Counted from the stretch's first letter, positions 36,205-48,581 are shown. The stretch is DNA of 64,000 nucleotides from Primula veris (GCA_963682055.1 OY821745.1:27587342-27651341), one strand, 5' to 3'. The notes: a model not told the origin generated them from the letters alone. Translations and numbers: made by a program.

Positions 36205-39200
36205 TTAATGGCGCCTGCAGAAGGATCTTAGTCTCGGCTTCATATGAATCCTTAGTAGTGGAGGGTGTCTCTCTCCATCACCCCATAATGCATATGCCTC
36301 TTCCCCGTGTGCCGCATCGTCACCAATCTCAAGATCTTCTTCATTCATCCTCAAATCCATAATCCTACTTATGAATATACATATCAAACTCGTCACAATC
36401 ACATTCCACACTGTGATAAAGGCGGCGCCTATGACCTGTATTAGAATATCAAATTGGTAACAAAATTTATGTTAGACCAACTAAATATTTCCTGACACAA
36501 TCTAAAATTCCCTACGTCCTCGTGTTTCTTTTTACATCCATACCTAACTATGATCCACTTTCTTTTAAATCACCGTAATAATTTTCCTAAACACCTCTAT
36601 TGGGCATTGATATCTACAAATATTAACTAGTATCATTTTAATTCATTTGAGGGGTGTAGTAGGAGAATCATAAGCACATAAAGCAAAGTGAACCAATTTA
36701 TGAGACTGAGGATAAGTAAATAAGATATTTCAGTCAATTTAATATAATAATATCCTAATAACCTGCAACAGCATCTGGCGGAACCCTCGGTGGAGGGGGC
36801 CCTTGATTATTCCGTACATAAGGCTATATGCTTTTGTGTCGTCGCCGTAGAACAATTTCAGGAGTTGAGGCTCAGCAAGGATGCCGGACAGCAGGCCTCC
36901 AAGGAGTCCAGCAACAGCATGGGTATGGAAGACACCGAGGGTGTCGTCGACTTTTTGGAAAAAGGCTGAGCGGCGGTGGAGAACCATCATGGTGTACCAT
37001 GGAACTGACCCTGATAATGCTCCCATTATTACTGCGGCCCAAGGTCCCACCACTCCTGCAAATTATTTTGATTCAATGGGCTCATTTAGTTGATTGAAAA
37101 TACAAAAGTAAGCTTTCTTCGTTTCGTACGGAAAATTGCAGTTCTTAGATGTTTCCTAAGCATTATGGGAGAGTTCGGTGAATAGTTAGAAAAGTGTTTA
37201 CTTTCTGCACCGTAGGTCATAAGTAGTAAAACTTGTTGATTGCAGTGTGCATTATTTTGATTCAATGGGCTCATTTGGTTTATTAAAAGTACGTAAAAAA
37301 GTAAGCTTTCTTTGTTTGGTATGGAAAAGGGCAGTTCTTATATATTTTTGAATCATTATAGGAGAGTTTGGTGAATAGTTAGAAAAATGTTTACTTTCTG
37401 CGCCGTAGGTCCATAAGTAGTAAAACTTGTTGATTGTAGTGTAAATTATTTTGATTCAATGGGCTCCATTTAGTTGATTAAAAGTACAAAAGTAAGCTTT
37501 CTTCATTTGATACGGAAAAGTAAAGTTTCTTGAAATATTCTGAGTATTATTGACGAGTTTGGTGGAAAGTTAGAAAAAATTGTTTTCTTTCTTCAACCTT
37601 AGGCGCTTGAAACCTTATTGATTGTAGTGTAAAATTTGTCAAAAGTATATACTATTCATAAGAAGTATGAATTATGTTGCTATGAAGTTTATTTATCTTT
37701 TCGGAAGTGTAAACAATTATACATTTAGAAGATGTACTGAAAAGACTTTTTACTTAAATGGAAAAGGAAATGAAAAGTTTACCTCTCAATATTTACTAAA
37801 CAAACCCGGATTATGCTAGTAAAGGAACATCCAGATTCACCATAATTTTTCATTAGTATTCAATGATTTTGACTGTTATGACGAGTTTTAGTTAGTGTGT
37901 TGGATGATTGTTTGCTATCAACTTGTGGAAGGGAACTGAGGGACCAAAAACTTGGCATGTTTTCCTTGCCCATGAACTAAAGTTGAATATAAGAATAATT
38001 TTTTTTACAAGGTTATAACATTGTTGATTTTACAACGATGCTCCGGTCCTGTTTGGTTAAATATTTCTTAGTTTCTTCTTTAAGGTGCTTATGCACACTA
38101 AAGAATATGTATAATTTAACTTCCAGAATCAGCAGTCTCTATAATGTAATGATATTTTGGTAAAAATATCCAGATTAGGTATTATTACATTGTTTTAATC
38201 TCTATCGCTTTTGGACACTATACTATCATATCTTCCCTTTTTGAGTCATGTATTGGTCAGTGTAAGAATTCGAAATCTGATAATATGCCGGGTACATATT
38301 CTAATTGTGCTGATATTATATTCGGTAAACACAAGAACAGAAAAGTGGATTAACCTGCACCAGGTGTAATGCAGACAAGACCGGTTATAACTCCTTGGAC
38401 AGCTCCAATGACGGAGCTTTTCTTGTATACAATCATGTCGAGTGACTGCCAAACTAGGAGGCTCGTAGCAGTGCAAAGATGAGTGTTGAGAATGGCGAGA
38501 GCTGCAATGGGGCCGACCGACATGGGAGATCCACCGTTGAAACCTGTCCATCCCAACCACAACAATCCAGCACCTCCTAATACATGAATTATGTTGTTTG
38601 GTGGAAAATGTTGTCTGTCCTTTGAATGCCTTGGCCCAACCTGTTGTACGTGAAACACAACCCCGGATTAAGGTTAGTTTTCAACTTTAAAAAGTGTGAT
38701 CAATTTTATTATGGGCCTTATTCGGTGGCAGCTTTTAGGCGTGGATTTTTTGTTTAAAAATTGGTCTGTAATTTTTAATCAGCTCAATAAATAAGAACTC
38801 AGTTTTATTTTTTGGTATAAAAAATGCTTAAGGCTATTACTTGATTAATAAAAATCACTTTCTTTGCTTAAGAGCTGGAACTAGACAAGCCAATAATTTG
38901 AGGCAACCTCCACTTGTATAAGCTACTTTTCTACCTTTTGGAGAAAAGCAAATGAATATGAAAACTGAACATTTCCCAGAAACAGAATTTCTTTATGGGG
39001 TGAATTACTCTTTAATAAAACTTATGTTAGATTACAAAAGTTGCTATGTTGTCAGTAAAATCTAGGATATATTTTTTGGATAAACAACTCTTTTATATGT
39101 TGAAAAAGTATTAAGTATGCGTACAAAGAGAATATACATTCTTATCATGCATTCAGTTTCCATGTAACTTTTTTATGAAAGTGGCATAGAGTTAATTAGT

Positions 39201-39958
39201 ATTAAACATTCACTAAGCTCATGATGCAATTTTCTTGCTTTTATCGCCAATTATATTCCTGCAGTTGTTTAAACCTTGGGTTTTCACGAAAGAGCTAATA
39301 TAAAAAAATTATAACAGGATTCGGAAAAACGGTTTAAACTTGTGGAAATTACCCAGTAAGCAGCAGTGAAACCAGCTACGCCTGAAGATAAATGAATAAC
39401 ATAACCCCCGGCATAGTCAATTATGCCAATTTCTTTTAAAAAGCCACCGCCCCAGATAGAGTAAGCTCCAACCGTGTACGATAGGGTTAACCAAAGTGGA
39501 ACAAAAATCATCCATGCATAAAAATTCATCCTACCAAGCAAAGAACCAGCTAAAAGTATCAAAGTTATAGCTGCAAAAGCAAATTGATAAAAAACATAAT
39601 CTGCCTTTGGAACAAAATATCCAGGTTGTTGGCTTAGTAGGTACTTATGGTCCAGAGACATGTTTGGTTTTCCCAGTATAGGAGCCATCTTAGTCCCAAA
39701 CGACATTTGGTGAGCCCACAAGACCCAACAAATTAAGACCGCAGCAAATCCGTAAAAGGCCATAAAAGCTGAATTTACTGCCCATTTTTTCTTAACCATG
39801 GACCCGTAGAGGATTACTAGCCCAGGGACGCTTTGTAGCCCAACCATGGTAGCTGTTGTTAATGCCCATGCATTATCAGCCTTGTTTAGCCATTCGGGAG
39901 TTGCCTCAGTTAACCACAGTTCGATTGGCAGGAAGGTGTTGTTCACACTCATTTTCAC
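36205..39958 (-). CDS. AMT2: AMT2-type ammonium transporter
   Basis: Four exons on the minus strand join in frame: 39958-39353, 38640-38355, 37055-36763, 36435-36205, giving 471 residues, close to the 475-500 of the AMT2/AMT3 (MEP-type) group. Introns are GT-AG. It is a polytopic plasma-membrane channel of the Amt/Mep/Rh superfamily that moves ammonium. Visible signatures are [51 protein letters not shown] with the first pore histidine, [31 protein letters not shown] with the second pore histidine, and the cytosolic tail [18 protein letters not shown]. The start could be either of two in-frame ATGs (39958 or 39952); the first is used. The C-terminus ends soon after WGDGE and is rich in Arg/His. 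Intron 2 carries three tandem repeats. Which AMT2/AMT3 member it is remains open. Confidence 0.93.
37062..37634 (-). repeat. Three ~190-bp tandem repeats in AMT intron 2
   Basis: Units begin ATTATTTTGATTCAATGGGC at 37062, 37251 and 37445, spacings of 189 and 194 bases. Each contains AAGTAAGCTTTCTT, a GAGAGTTTGGTGAATAGTTAG-like block and TTGTTGATTG.AGTGT. The third copy is the most diverged. The array begins only seven bases from the start of exon 3. Confidence 0.92.
38711..38895. mobile_element. Possible MITE in AMT intron 1
   Basis: The left end GGCCTTATTCGGTGGCAGCTTTTAG and the inverted right end GGCTTGTCTAGTTCCAGCTCTTAAG resemble the GGCCTTGTTTGGTTGCAGCTTTT family seen elsewhere in the window. 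The match is imperfect and no target duplication was resolved. Confidence 0.35.
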
Positions 39959-40803
39959 AGGATAATAGAGAAAAGACGCAGTTTTACCGCTGCCTCGTAG
40001 AAATTTAAAATATGAAGAATTAGGATGGCTTTTGAAATTAGTATTGTGCTTAGCATTGGAGTAATCTAAGTATGAAAGCTCCTCTTGTATTATCTAATAA
40101 CTGCATCAGTTGGCACTGAAAAGATTCCAAAAGATTCAACTGAGAACCCGAGGAAGCTTTGTTTCTATGGAGAGTGTTGGTTTTTGTTTATATTTTTTTT
40201 CATTATCGGTTTTCCGCATTGTGTGTGCTTGAATTAGAGCATTCATACCAGGCTTAACAAGAGCCTCTTAACTCTTAAACTAGCATATTTGAAAGATTAT
40301 AAAATACAAACAACAAATCAACTTCAAAAACTAATATATAAAAAAATAAAACAAAAGAGATGTATTAATTGATTATTAGATTAGATAGGCTACACATAGC
40401 CCTTTTGTTTGGAGCTCCCATCTTTACACTTTAAATCATAACAGCCTTACTGTTGCGAAATCCTGTAACTTTAAAGAAGTTGAAAGAAAATACCAACCAT
40501 TACCATTAAGGCTCTGTTTGTCTCAATTTTGTGTGTGTGTAATCAATTGAAAATTTTAATATCATAAGTTAATTGTAAGCTGTAAATTTCTATTATTTAT
40601 GAGTAGGAAGTTTTCCTTTGCTATAAGTTAGTCACTGCTTTCCAAGAATGTTTCCCAGCTATTTTTTGTAAAGTTGATCAGTTCATTTTTCATCAAATCT
40701 GGAAAATGTTTTCTAGAAAACGTCATATTATAACTTGAAATAGGGGCTGCCTTTCCGTTTTTTATTTTGTGAATCTAGAAATAACTTTTATTAATTAAGA
40801 TCA
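39959..40803. other. Promoter side of AMT gene, no other gene seen
   Basis: Upstream region of the minus-strand transporter. AT-rich with no recognisable coding region. Confidence 0.45.
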
Positions 40804-40811
40804 TTCATAAT

Positions 40812-40996
40812 CAGGGGGAAGCTAAGTGTGGACGATCGGATGTCATGGCACCCCCCATAATTTTAGAAATCCCAAGTGACGCAATTTTTTTTTAGTACAA
40901 TTTCTTTTTAGGTGTAGATTTGACATCCCCATAAAAATATGTTACTTGTACATATATTTTGGCACCCCCCATTTACACATCCTGGCTTCGCCCCTG
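40812..40996. mobile_element. hAT-type MITE (185 bp)
   Basis: The left end CAGGGGGAAGCTAAGTGTG and the inverted right end CAGGGGCGAAGCCAGGATGTG form the terminal inverted repeat typical of a common plant hAT MITE. A perfect 8-bp target duplication TTCATAAT flanks it (40804-40811, 40997-41004). Two inner GGCACCCCCCAT blocks are also present. Confidence 0.9.
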
Positions 40997-41231
40997 TTCA
41001 TAATACAAGACCAAAAGCTCTGAGGCCAAACATACAAAGGTAAAAGCTCTCTACATTATCTCTTGCAAAAATTCTAAGCAATTCGTCCGACTATTCACAG
41101 ACCTCGGACTCCACACGAAGCTCCAGTTCGTCCCATACGATGATCTTTTTGAATCATCAATTACAGGTGAGATGTTGAAATTTCTATCCGCTGTTCTAGT
41201 TGCAGTTTTGTAGTTGAGTTCCAAGTGATGT

Positions 41232-42419
41232 TGCAACCACAGTTGGAACCAAGTGTATTAATGGACAGAACAGTTTGTTTAAATGTACTTGAAGTAAATC
41301 ACACGTACATTTAACAACGGAGTTCACCCAACTGGGCTACGTCTCCGGGACAATTACCCAAATTATAATATTATAAAAAACTTACAATATATGATTCAAG
41401 TCTTAATGAAAAACTCTTAGACTCCCTCTAGGTTTTTCTGCCTATCTCTATATTGCTCCTACTCTATAACTATCACTTATAAATCAATGGCATCCCACCA
41501 TTGTTTTCTTTTAAAAGCTCTTTGTGTATTCTCTCTAGAATGAGTTCTTTATAATTTAGAACACACACTTTTTACAAGCTAGGTTATCAACTATTTATAC
41601 AAGTAAAAACAATCTTCCTTCTTTAACATCTTGTTGATTGTTTTTTACTCTTTTGATTGGCTTCAATCTTTCCATATAACACGAGACTCTTCAGCGTAGG
41701 ATTGACTCCAATCTTCATAAGTTAATACCTGTTTAATAACTAGCTTGGAAATAGGAGTTAATCTTTTCCTACAACAAGGAAACATATAAGACAATATATT
41801 TTAGAGATAACATCTTTAAATAAACATATGAAACATTAACTCCATATTTCATTCAATTTTAAAACGAATCATACTGAATTTGATAAGGAACAAAGATTGA
41901 ACCAAGTGATAAGAATTTGCATAAGAATAGAGATATAGATTTATCTATGTAAAGAAAACACATCTTTATAAACTAATCTCTTTATATTTTTAGGAAATCT
42001 TTTCATATCACTTTGATATTCTCAATATAGACGTACTAAACCTTTAAGAGCATATGAGAATATATGCTGCATAATAATGCAGATTTACAGAACAAGACAG
42101 AATCCTGTAGAACAGCAGGTTGGAACTGTGGTTGCAACTGAGGTTGCAACATTACTTGAAACCATCAACGCTGTCTTAGCAGGTTGCAACTGAGTTTGCA
42201 ACATTACTTGAAATCTATCAACACTTGTCTTGATAGGTTGTAACTGAGGTTGCAACATTGCTTGAAACCTATCAACACTTTCTTAGTAGTTTGTAACTGA
42301 GGTTTCAACATTGCTTGAAACCTAACAATTCTGTTTTAGTTCATAATAAACAGATAGGATTATTTAGTGAAAACCATTAGACAACAAATAGAATTTAGAC
42401 CAGAAATTTGGTCCTAACA
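41232..42419 (-). mobile_element. Solo LTR (1.19 kb) with internal minisatellite
   Basis: The segment runs TG...CA (plus strand TGCAACC... to ...CTAACA) and is flanked by a perfect 5-bp target duplication GATGT (41227-41231, 42420-42424). On the minus strand it contains CGGAGACGTAGCC...TTGGGTGAACTCCGTT near its 3' end, the same block found near the 3' end of the copia LTRs at 49529 and 55071, which gives its orientation and suggests a copia origin. No internal coding region or second LTR is present, as expected after LTR-LTR recombination. Confidence 0.82.
42128..42333. repeat. ~53-bp minisatellite inside the solo LTR
   Basis: Four units start GGTTGCAACTGAG or close variants at about 42128, 42180, 42234 and 42287. 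Each contains TTGCAACATT.CTTGAAA.C and ATCAACAC. There are no unique spacers, so this is not a CRISPR-like array. Confidence 0.85.
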
Positions 42420-42424
42420 GATGT

Positions 42425-43093
42425 CCCATGGACTAATTAATACTTCCACTCTTAGAATAGAGTCGGACTAGAATATCACATGTGACCAGTTCATATCCAT
42501 TGCTCGTAAGCACCTCGTTTGCAAGGTCATTGCTTTTCGTTTAATTGATGTTTTACTTACTCTTTAGAGTTAGATAGAGATCACTAGAGATGAATGAACC
42601 ATTCTGCAGAATAAGGCTACAAAAATTCTTTTAACCGATGATGCACAGCACATCCTCGCTCCTCTAAAGCTAGATAAAATATAAACGATCCAAAGTCTAG
42701 TTGCAAGAGTCAATAAGCCAGAAACTAGAAATTTAGCTTCATGCTAGATGAGAACTAAGGTGCTTAAGTTGTAATTAGATGGATCATCGACAAAGTCGCT
42801 CAAGGGGAACCCGCTCTTTCCATGCTTTTTTTAATGATCATTGGGAGAGCTTGATGTAGGCCACTTAAGGTTGTCATTTCATTTACAAAAAACACTCGCC
42901 AACAACAAGATGTATACCATGGGTGCGATCATCGTTAAGAGCAGGGCAATCGTTAAAGATGCTAGAAGCCTACAAACGCAATAGTTCTTCTGTTTCATCT
43001 GTTTTATGCTCGTTAATCGAGTAGGTGTGATTTACGAATATTGGTCATGAAAAATAAGGTGGTTTTTACAGGTGCTTAAAGTAACTTTTGAGG
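42425..43093. other. Intergenic, no gene seen
   Basis: Less AT-rich than the neighbourhood, and some short stretches translate into plausible protein-like text, but I recognise no family and no frame stays open. Confidence 0.4.
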
Positions 43094-43096
43094 AAC

Positions 43097-43219
43097 CACT
43101 ACAAAACAATGTTAGATCGATCGCAGACGTAAACAATGACAGATTTTGTTTCCTAACGCTTTAATGCCGACGTTATGGTGACAGATTTGGTCGTCACTGG
43201 TTGAATTTTTTTTTGCAGT
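43097..43219. mobile_element. Possible CACTA-type MITE (123 bp)
   Basis: The left end CACTACAAAACAATG and the inverted right end ACTGCAAAAAAAAATTC resemble CACTA termini, with AAC as 3-bp target duplication (43094-43096, 43220-43222). The right terminal base of the expected CACTA is missing. The interior has the GACGTAAACAATGACAGATTT style common in such elements. Confidence 0.5.
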
Positions 43220-43222
43220 AAC

Positions 43223-45353
43223 CTGCAGGAGTTGGAACGTCCATTAGTCTGTACAATATAATATTAATAGTAATGAACGTACATACAGGACGGAACTAGT
43301 AATTACTCGTGGAAGGAGCCTATTGTTATTCTATAATTCCACTCTTGAACATTCAAATAAAACTTTCAAATGGTGACTAGTAATTCACCATTATAGAAAT
43401 AAACAAATTAGACATAATAAATTTAATAAAGCCATAAGAAATTTTCTCCTAAAACGTAGGTTAGAATTAGTCCTCCACTGTCCTAGTAACGAAACGCGCG
43501 CTAATCATGACCATCATTATAAGTTTTATTACGTCAAAAACAAAGAAGGTATGTGGTCTCTCCCAGTTTTAAATGTTTGGATTTTACATATCATGTCACT
43601 CGATCGTTCATATGACTTTGCCAAAATCGATACGCTATACTAAGGTTTCAGTAGTAACTTAGACAAACCACATTTCTCGAATGATAAAAGCAAGGTAGAG
43701 AGATGGGAAGCAGAAGAATTGCTATGTATTATGTTATTGTTCAAGGCTTGGTATTTATGATGAAAAATAATGTGGTTTTTGCACGTTTGAGATACCAAGA
43801 AAAAAATATCAGAAAGTAGACCCGTTACCTTAAATTCATAGCATTATTTTTGTTTAAATTTTAGAATGGGCACTTGCAGGTAGTCAAAAAATCCTGCACT
43901 CAAGACTAGAACAACTTCGACACTATACATAATAAAATGTGGTATTTGGAGTGATATTATTGAGGGTGTCATTATTTATTTACATTATAAGTATGTAGTT
44001 ATTAATTATGGTGACTGCCAATTGTTGGCAACACAAAGACAGGTTCATCTGATATCATTTAGCAAAATGAACTTGATGTAACACTCCCAAAAGGGGAAGA
44101 TTGGCACCACATATGTAGCAATATACCTGACGCAATTATATAATATGGCATCTTCTGAATACATTGAGACATGAATTACTGAATTTAGTGTTTTTTGTAA
44201 ATGAAATGACTGAATTTAGTGAATTTAGTGTTTCCATGATGATCCTAGATGACAGTACAACATCTCATTCATTCGTGGCATAACCAATCACTTAATTTAT
44301 TACACCTGTGATAAAAGAAAAAAACATCATAAACGAAAGAGTTCATTTTCCAATATCGCGATAAAAGATGAAATCATATAAATCACATTTTAGTTCAAAA
44401 TTAAGTGCGACTTAATCAGTATTTTTCCTGTTAATGATGAATAATTAACTGCCTCCGTATTCCATCGCCATTCCCTTTGCGCTTTGGTAAGAAAGTTTTT
44501 GTTTGTGTCATTGAGTTTCAATGTTTACGACTATCAGTAAGTTGTATTGAGATCGAACAAGTCTCTTAAACGAAAAGGAAAATTAAAGCAAGTTTCACTA
44601 AATCGACAAATAAAATTTCAATTACTTCAACTGTTCTACTTTACCAGTTGTAGCTTCGATTAGGTATCCAACTTTTTGACCCATATACTGTTACCTAATC
44701 TAACTAGCTAGTTTGATCTGAAAAAATTGAAACCATGCAACCCAAAAGGTCGATATTATACCAAACTTTAATATATCGCGTTTGTGTATTCCTGTTGATT
44801 ATTGTCTCTTTAGATGGTTGCACTTGGAACATCTTTTGAGCTAATTAGAAGCAAAAACATGGGAATATTTATTACTCATTCCGTTCCTATTTAATTGTTC
44901 ATTACGAAAGTACGTACAATTTTGACTGGTTAAGAACTTGTACAATTTTTTGTATGGTTAAAGGGGAGTGTAAGTGATGGTGTGATAATAATCTAAATTC
45001 TTATTGTTTGTTTTTTTACATATATTACTACGATACAAAAGTGCTAGACTATAGACTATGAACAATAATTTTGCCACCTGTGTCTTTGGTCATCATACAT
45101 TAAGAAACAACAAAAGAAAAATTTAAAACACCTATTACTGTTAGGGGTTATAGGGGATGTAACAAGATGGAGGTTAAAATTGGGGCATAAGCCCATCCGC
45201 ATATTAATTAAATTTTGATTTTTAACAGATTAATTTTATTCAAATTAATATTTCCGATTTTATATGTTCTCCGAATTCCCCACATATCTAAAAATAAGTC
45301 TATTTTATTACATATATACACGTCTCTGGTTCCGCTATTGGCGGTTTAGGTGT
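43223..45353. other. Intergenic, no gene seen
   Basis: AT-rich sequence with scattered short repeats (for example CTGAATTTAGTG three times near 44175-44230). No coding region is supported. Confidence 0.45.
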
Positions 45354-45361
45354 GTTTTCAC

Positions 45362-45873
45362 CACTGTTTTAAAAAGCTCGCAACGTTGCGCAACATTGTG
45401 CGATATAGTGGTTTTTGAAAGAAAAACGCAACGCTAAAACGCGTATTTGGATGGAAAACGCTAAATTCGCGCTATAGGAACGCTATTTACGCTATTTACG
45501 CTATAGTGGACGCTATTTACGTTATAGCGGGTGCAGTCAATATATATATATATATATATATTTTTTATTTTTATTTTTTTTGGTCAAAATTTTAATGAAA
45601 TTATTGGAGTTTAAAGAGAATCAAATCTCAAAACTCTTGCAAACAAAGTAAATACTCTGGCATCTCAAGTATAATCATTTTGTGATTATTAGTTACAATT
45701 TTTTATATATATTTAGTTAATTTTTATTAGATGTTTTGAATTTAATGCTATATTTATATGTATTTAGGCAAAAAAAAAATACACCGCAAAGCGCTATGTA
45801 GCAACGCTATTTGCGCTTTTAGCGTTTCTCTCGAAAAAGCGCTACGGTAGCGATAACGCTATTTAAAACACTG
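45362..45873. mobile_element. hAT-type MITE, copy 2 of a 0.5-kb family
   Basis: Same element and orientation as 32983-33485. By eye the two differ by one substitution (GCTATAGCGG versus GTTATAGCGG) and by the length of the central TA/T tract. A perfect 8-bp target duplication GTTTTCAC flanks it (45354-45361, 45874-45881). Confidence 0.93.
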
Positions 45874-45881
45874 GTTTTCAC

Positions 45882-46339
45882 ATGAAACTTCCTCCCATCC
45901 TTCGCAGGGAGTGGCTAAAGTGTCGTAATCATGTGTGTATATATTAAACTCTAAACATTAGAGACTAACTAAACAATGATTTAACCACGAAAATGGTCGT
46001 TTCCATAAACATTAATTGACTCGGTATATCATAAGATCATATGAATTCTTTTATAGTAAATCATAAAATGATTAGTAACATATGTCAAAATGACTTGGTA
46101 AACCAACGCCATAACAAATTAATTATCTTAACATTATAATATTCCTCAATTTTAACATTTCCCTTAATCTATTCAACAAAAATATAGGTGATGGGGTCTT
46201 CCCCAAGTCCCAACCTTACACATTTGATTTATATCATAAAAACAGAATCTATTAGACCTTGGCTGAATTCCATACCCTCTACAAATTGCTCTAAATCGTA
46301 ACATAAAGAATCTGCAGTTCTTGACAGAGGGAGAACAAC
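45882..46339 (+). promoter_or_regulatory. Upstream region of the small cysteine-rich peptide gene
   Basis: About 460 bases between the hAT MITE and the peptide start codon. AT-rich, with no confident TATA box; a weak TTATATCATAAAA candidate lies near 46230. Confidence 0.3.
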
Positions 46340-46504
46340 ATGGCAAGCGGAAAAAGTGCTATTTCTTTTGTTTGTGTTTCATTTTTGTTACTAAAGATAA
46401 TTAATGTTGTTTTTGCAATTCGGAGTCCTGCTTGCAGGATATTTTGTGAAGGTCTTTGCAGAGATCAAACCATGAAGGATTGTGTGTGCAACTGTCCTCT
46501 TTAG
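46340..46504 (+). CDS. Small secreted cysteine-rich peptide (54 aa)
   Basis: A single-exon frame of 55 codons. The start context is AACAACATGGC, good for plants, and an AATAAA lies 12 bases after the stop (46517-46522). The N-terminal 26 residues have a short polar/basic start, a long hydrophobic stretch (residues 8-26) and a small residue at the end (VVFA), a convincing signal peptide. The predicted mature part is about 28 residues with six cysteines spaced C-x3-C-x3-C-x7-C-x-C-x-C, ending CPL. Six cysteines in so short a mature region suggest three disulfides and a secreted, compact peptide. The spacing is near, but not equal to, the cyclotide/knottin pattern, and I do not recognise a named family. 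Role (defence, signalling or protease inhibition) is unknown. The evidence is the combination of signal peptide, cysteine density and a clean stop. Confidence 0.68.
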   Translation: MASGKSAISFVCVSFLLLKIINVVFAIRSPACRIFCEGLCRDQTMKDCVCNCPL

Positions 46505-48427
46505 TATACAAAGAACAATAAAGGGTGTTATGGTATTAAGTTTAATTTCGATATATATGTTTTCTTGGAATTTACAGTACTGTTGTTCATGATCATTAAT
46601 CTGTGTCTCTACTCTCTAGTATGATTTTGTTGGTACTTACATTGTGAACTCTTTCTGCTGTCACGGTTTAACGACATATTTGTAATTAATAGTTAAAGTG
46701 ACGTTTCTTTCATATAAGTTTTGTTGTTTGTATCATCAATATAAGGTGATGTTGCAATGCCAGAAAAAGAAAGCGGATATTGTGATAAAATGAGAAATTA
46801 CCAAGGATATATTATATTAATATTATTATATGCTCATCACACTAGTGTGATCTAGCACCCGCATCAGTCTTCTAATTAAAATTCTCATTAAATTTGGGGT
46901 AAAAACAGCTTTATTTGTTTTAACCTATCATTAGTAAACTATACAAAATCTCATCTTTCCTATTTATATTTTTAATTATTTGTGCATTACGCAGTTGAAA
47001 CTTGAAAACAATATTTTAAAAGGAATAGAAGCAAAATATTGCTAACATACTTTACTTAGAAGTAAAATACTGTATCATATGTTTGCAATCATTTGATTTT
47101 GTTGGATCAGATAGTAGGGGTACGTACTAAGACTAGAATTGGTGCTTATCGAAGCGTGAACAACATTGAGAAGGGAACATTTTCACTATCATAAGCTCAC
47201 TTTTCTTATAGAGCAGTGACAATTATCCAATCCTTTCTGCTAAACATCTTCATCATTTCAACAAGTCTCATTCTCATCACCTTTTCTTTTATTTTCTAAC
47301 TAAAAAGCGGAATTGCAAATCGTTTTTGCCATTTGCTCCATTATGATAATTATGTATTTTAAGTTTTTAACTCATGGGTGCAAAATACTATAACGTTTGA
47401 CCAGCAATTCAGCATATGCATGTTGTCAAGAATGCTTATGATAAAGGCAGTGGCATGAAGTAATCCGAGTTCTTGAAAAGTTACCAATTTATTCCAAGTC
47501 TTCATGAAATTTTTAGATAATTTAGCAAATAAGTGAGGATTAGCAAGCGGACTGAATTTAAATATCATATATCAAGTTTGGTGTGATAAAACGGAGAGAA
47601 CCAGAAAATAGGAGTGAGAATCCACTTGATTAGATTTTGGTGAATAATCCATCGCAAATTGCAGAAAAATCTCAATCCACTATCCAGGAAAGAAAGGAAC
47701 TAATGTTCGACAAGAGAAAAATTAAAGAGTGCCTGTATTTATAAAAAATAGTGAATATTCATTGTAACAGAATTTATGACAGCAAAATAGGCCGTCTATA
47801 TGCACTTATGTGAGAGTTTTTAGATAACACATTTTTTCTTGATGTACATTCTCTTTTTATGAAAGATGCGGAACATATCAACTTAAGATTCAAGAATAAG
47901 AAGATGTAAAGTTTTAATTTAAAGATATGGAGAGAACTAGGATATATAGATTAGAGATATAGAGAGGAGTAACTAGTTGAGGATTCTATTCTTTACATCA
48001 AGGCAAACAAGAATTGAACGCGCCAAGACTTTAAATTTCGTAACCTAATTAAGATAATCCTGCGGGCTAATAAGAAGTACCAGCCTTTTATCAATAAAAT
48101 TAAAATAAATAATTAAACTAAGTGCGTATATAAATCATAAATAAGTACTCCGCTAGGTGCTCGCCCTATGTCCAGACCTTTTTGTCTTAAGCTGAGAAAT
48201 CCTAAAACATGTGATAACTGGTAATGAGGATCAAACAGCTCTCAACCCAAAATCGAACGAAGAATGAAAAGATTTTGATCTTATAGCCAAATGTCTTAAA
48301 CTTATTGTATTTATCCTATGATCGCTAGTTATATACTTTGTCCAAATCGCCTAGACTCCTACGGAACCAGCATAAGTAATGTTCAAATAAAGTTACTATT
48401 GTTTATAAAAAATTAGTTTCTAATCAA
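46505..48427. other. Intergenic, no gene seen
   Basis: AT-rich sequence following the peptide gene. The 69-codon minus-strand frame at 47359-47568 has no recognised domain. Confidence 0.45.
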
Positions 48428-48493
48428 AATCCTGTAACGACCCGGCCCCACGGACCGAACCGTCACGTCCGTATCAACAATATTGTCCGCTTT

Positions 48494-48581
48494 GGCACAA
48501 CTTCCCAGAGGGGTCACCCATCCTGGTACTACTCCAAGTTAAGCACGCTTAACTATGGAGTTCCGTCCTCGCTGTTGTGCC
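48494..48581 (-). other. 5S rRNA-derived segment in left Cassandra LTR
   Basis: Minus-strand sequence includes GAACTCCATAGTTAAGCGTG, then AGTAGTACCAGGATGGGTGA and CTGGGAAGT, matching the 3' two thirds of plant 5S rRNA and covering its internal pol III promoter (A-box, intermediate element and C-box). The 5' third of 5S is not recognisable. The segment is closed by complementary 8-mers GGCACAAC (48494-48501) and GTTGTGCC (48574-48581). Confidence 0.85.

Noticed and set aside
41051..41236. 61-codon minus-strand frame next to the solo LTR
   Set aside because: It has no recognised domain, and its start falls at the solo LTR edge, so its continuity was created by the insertion.
42128..42333. Regular ~53-base repeats, CRISPR-like at first sight
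   Set aside because: The units are contiguous with no unique spacers, and the context is a plant LTR.
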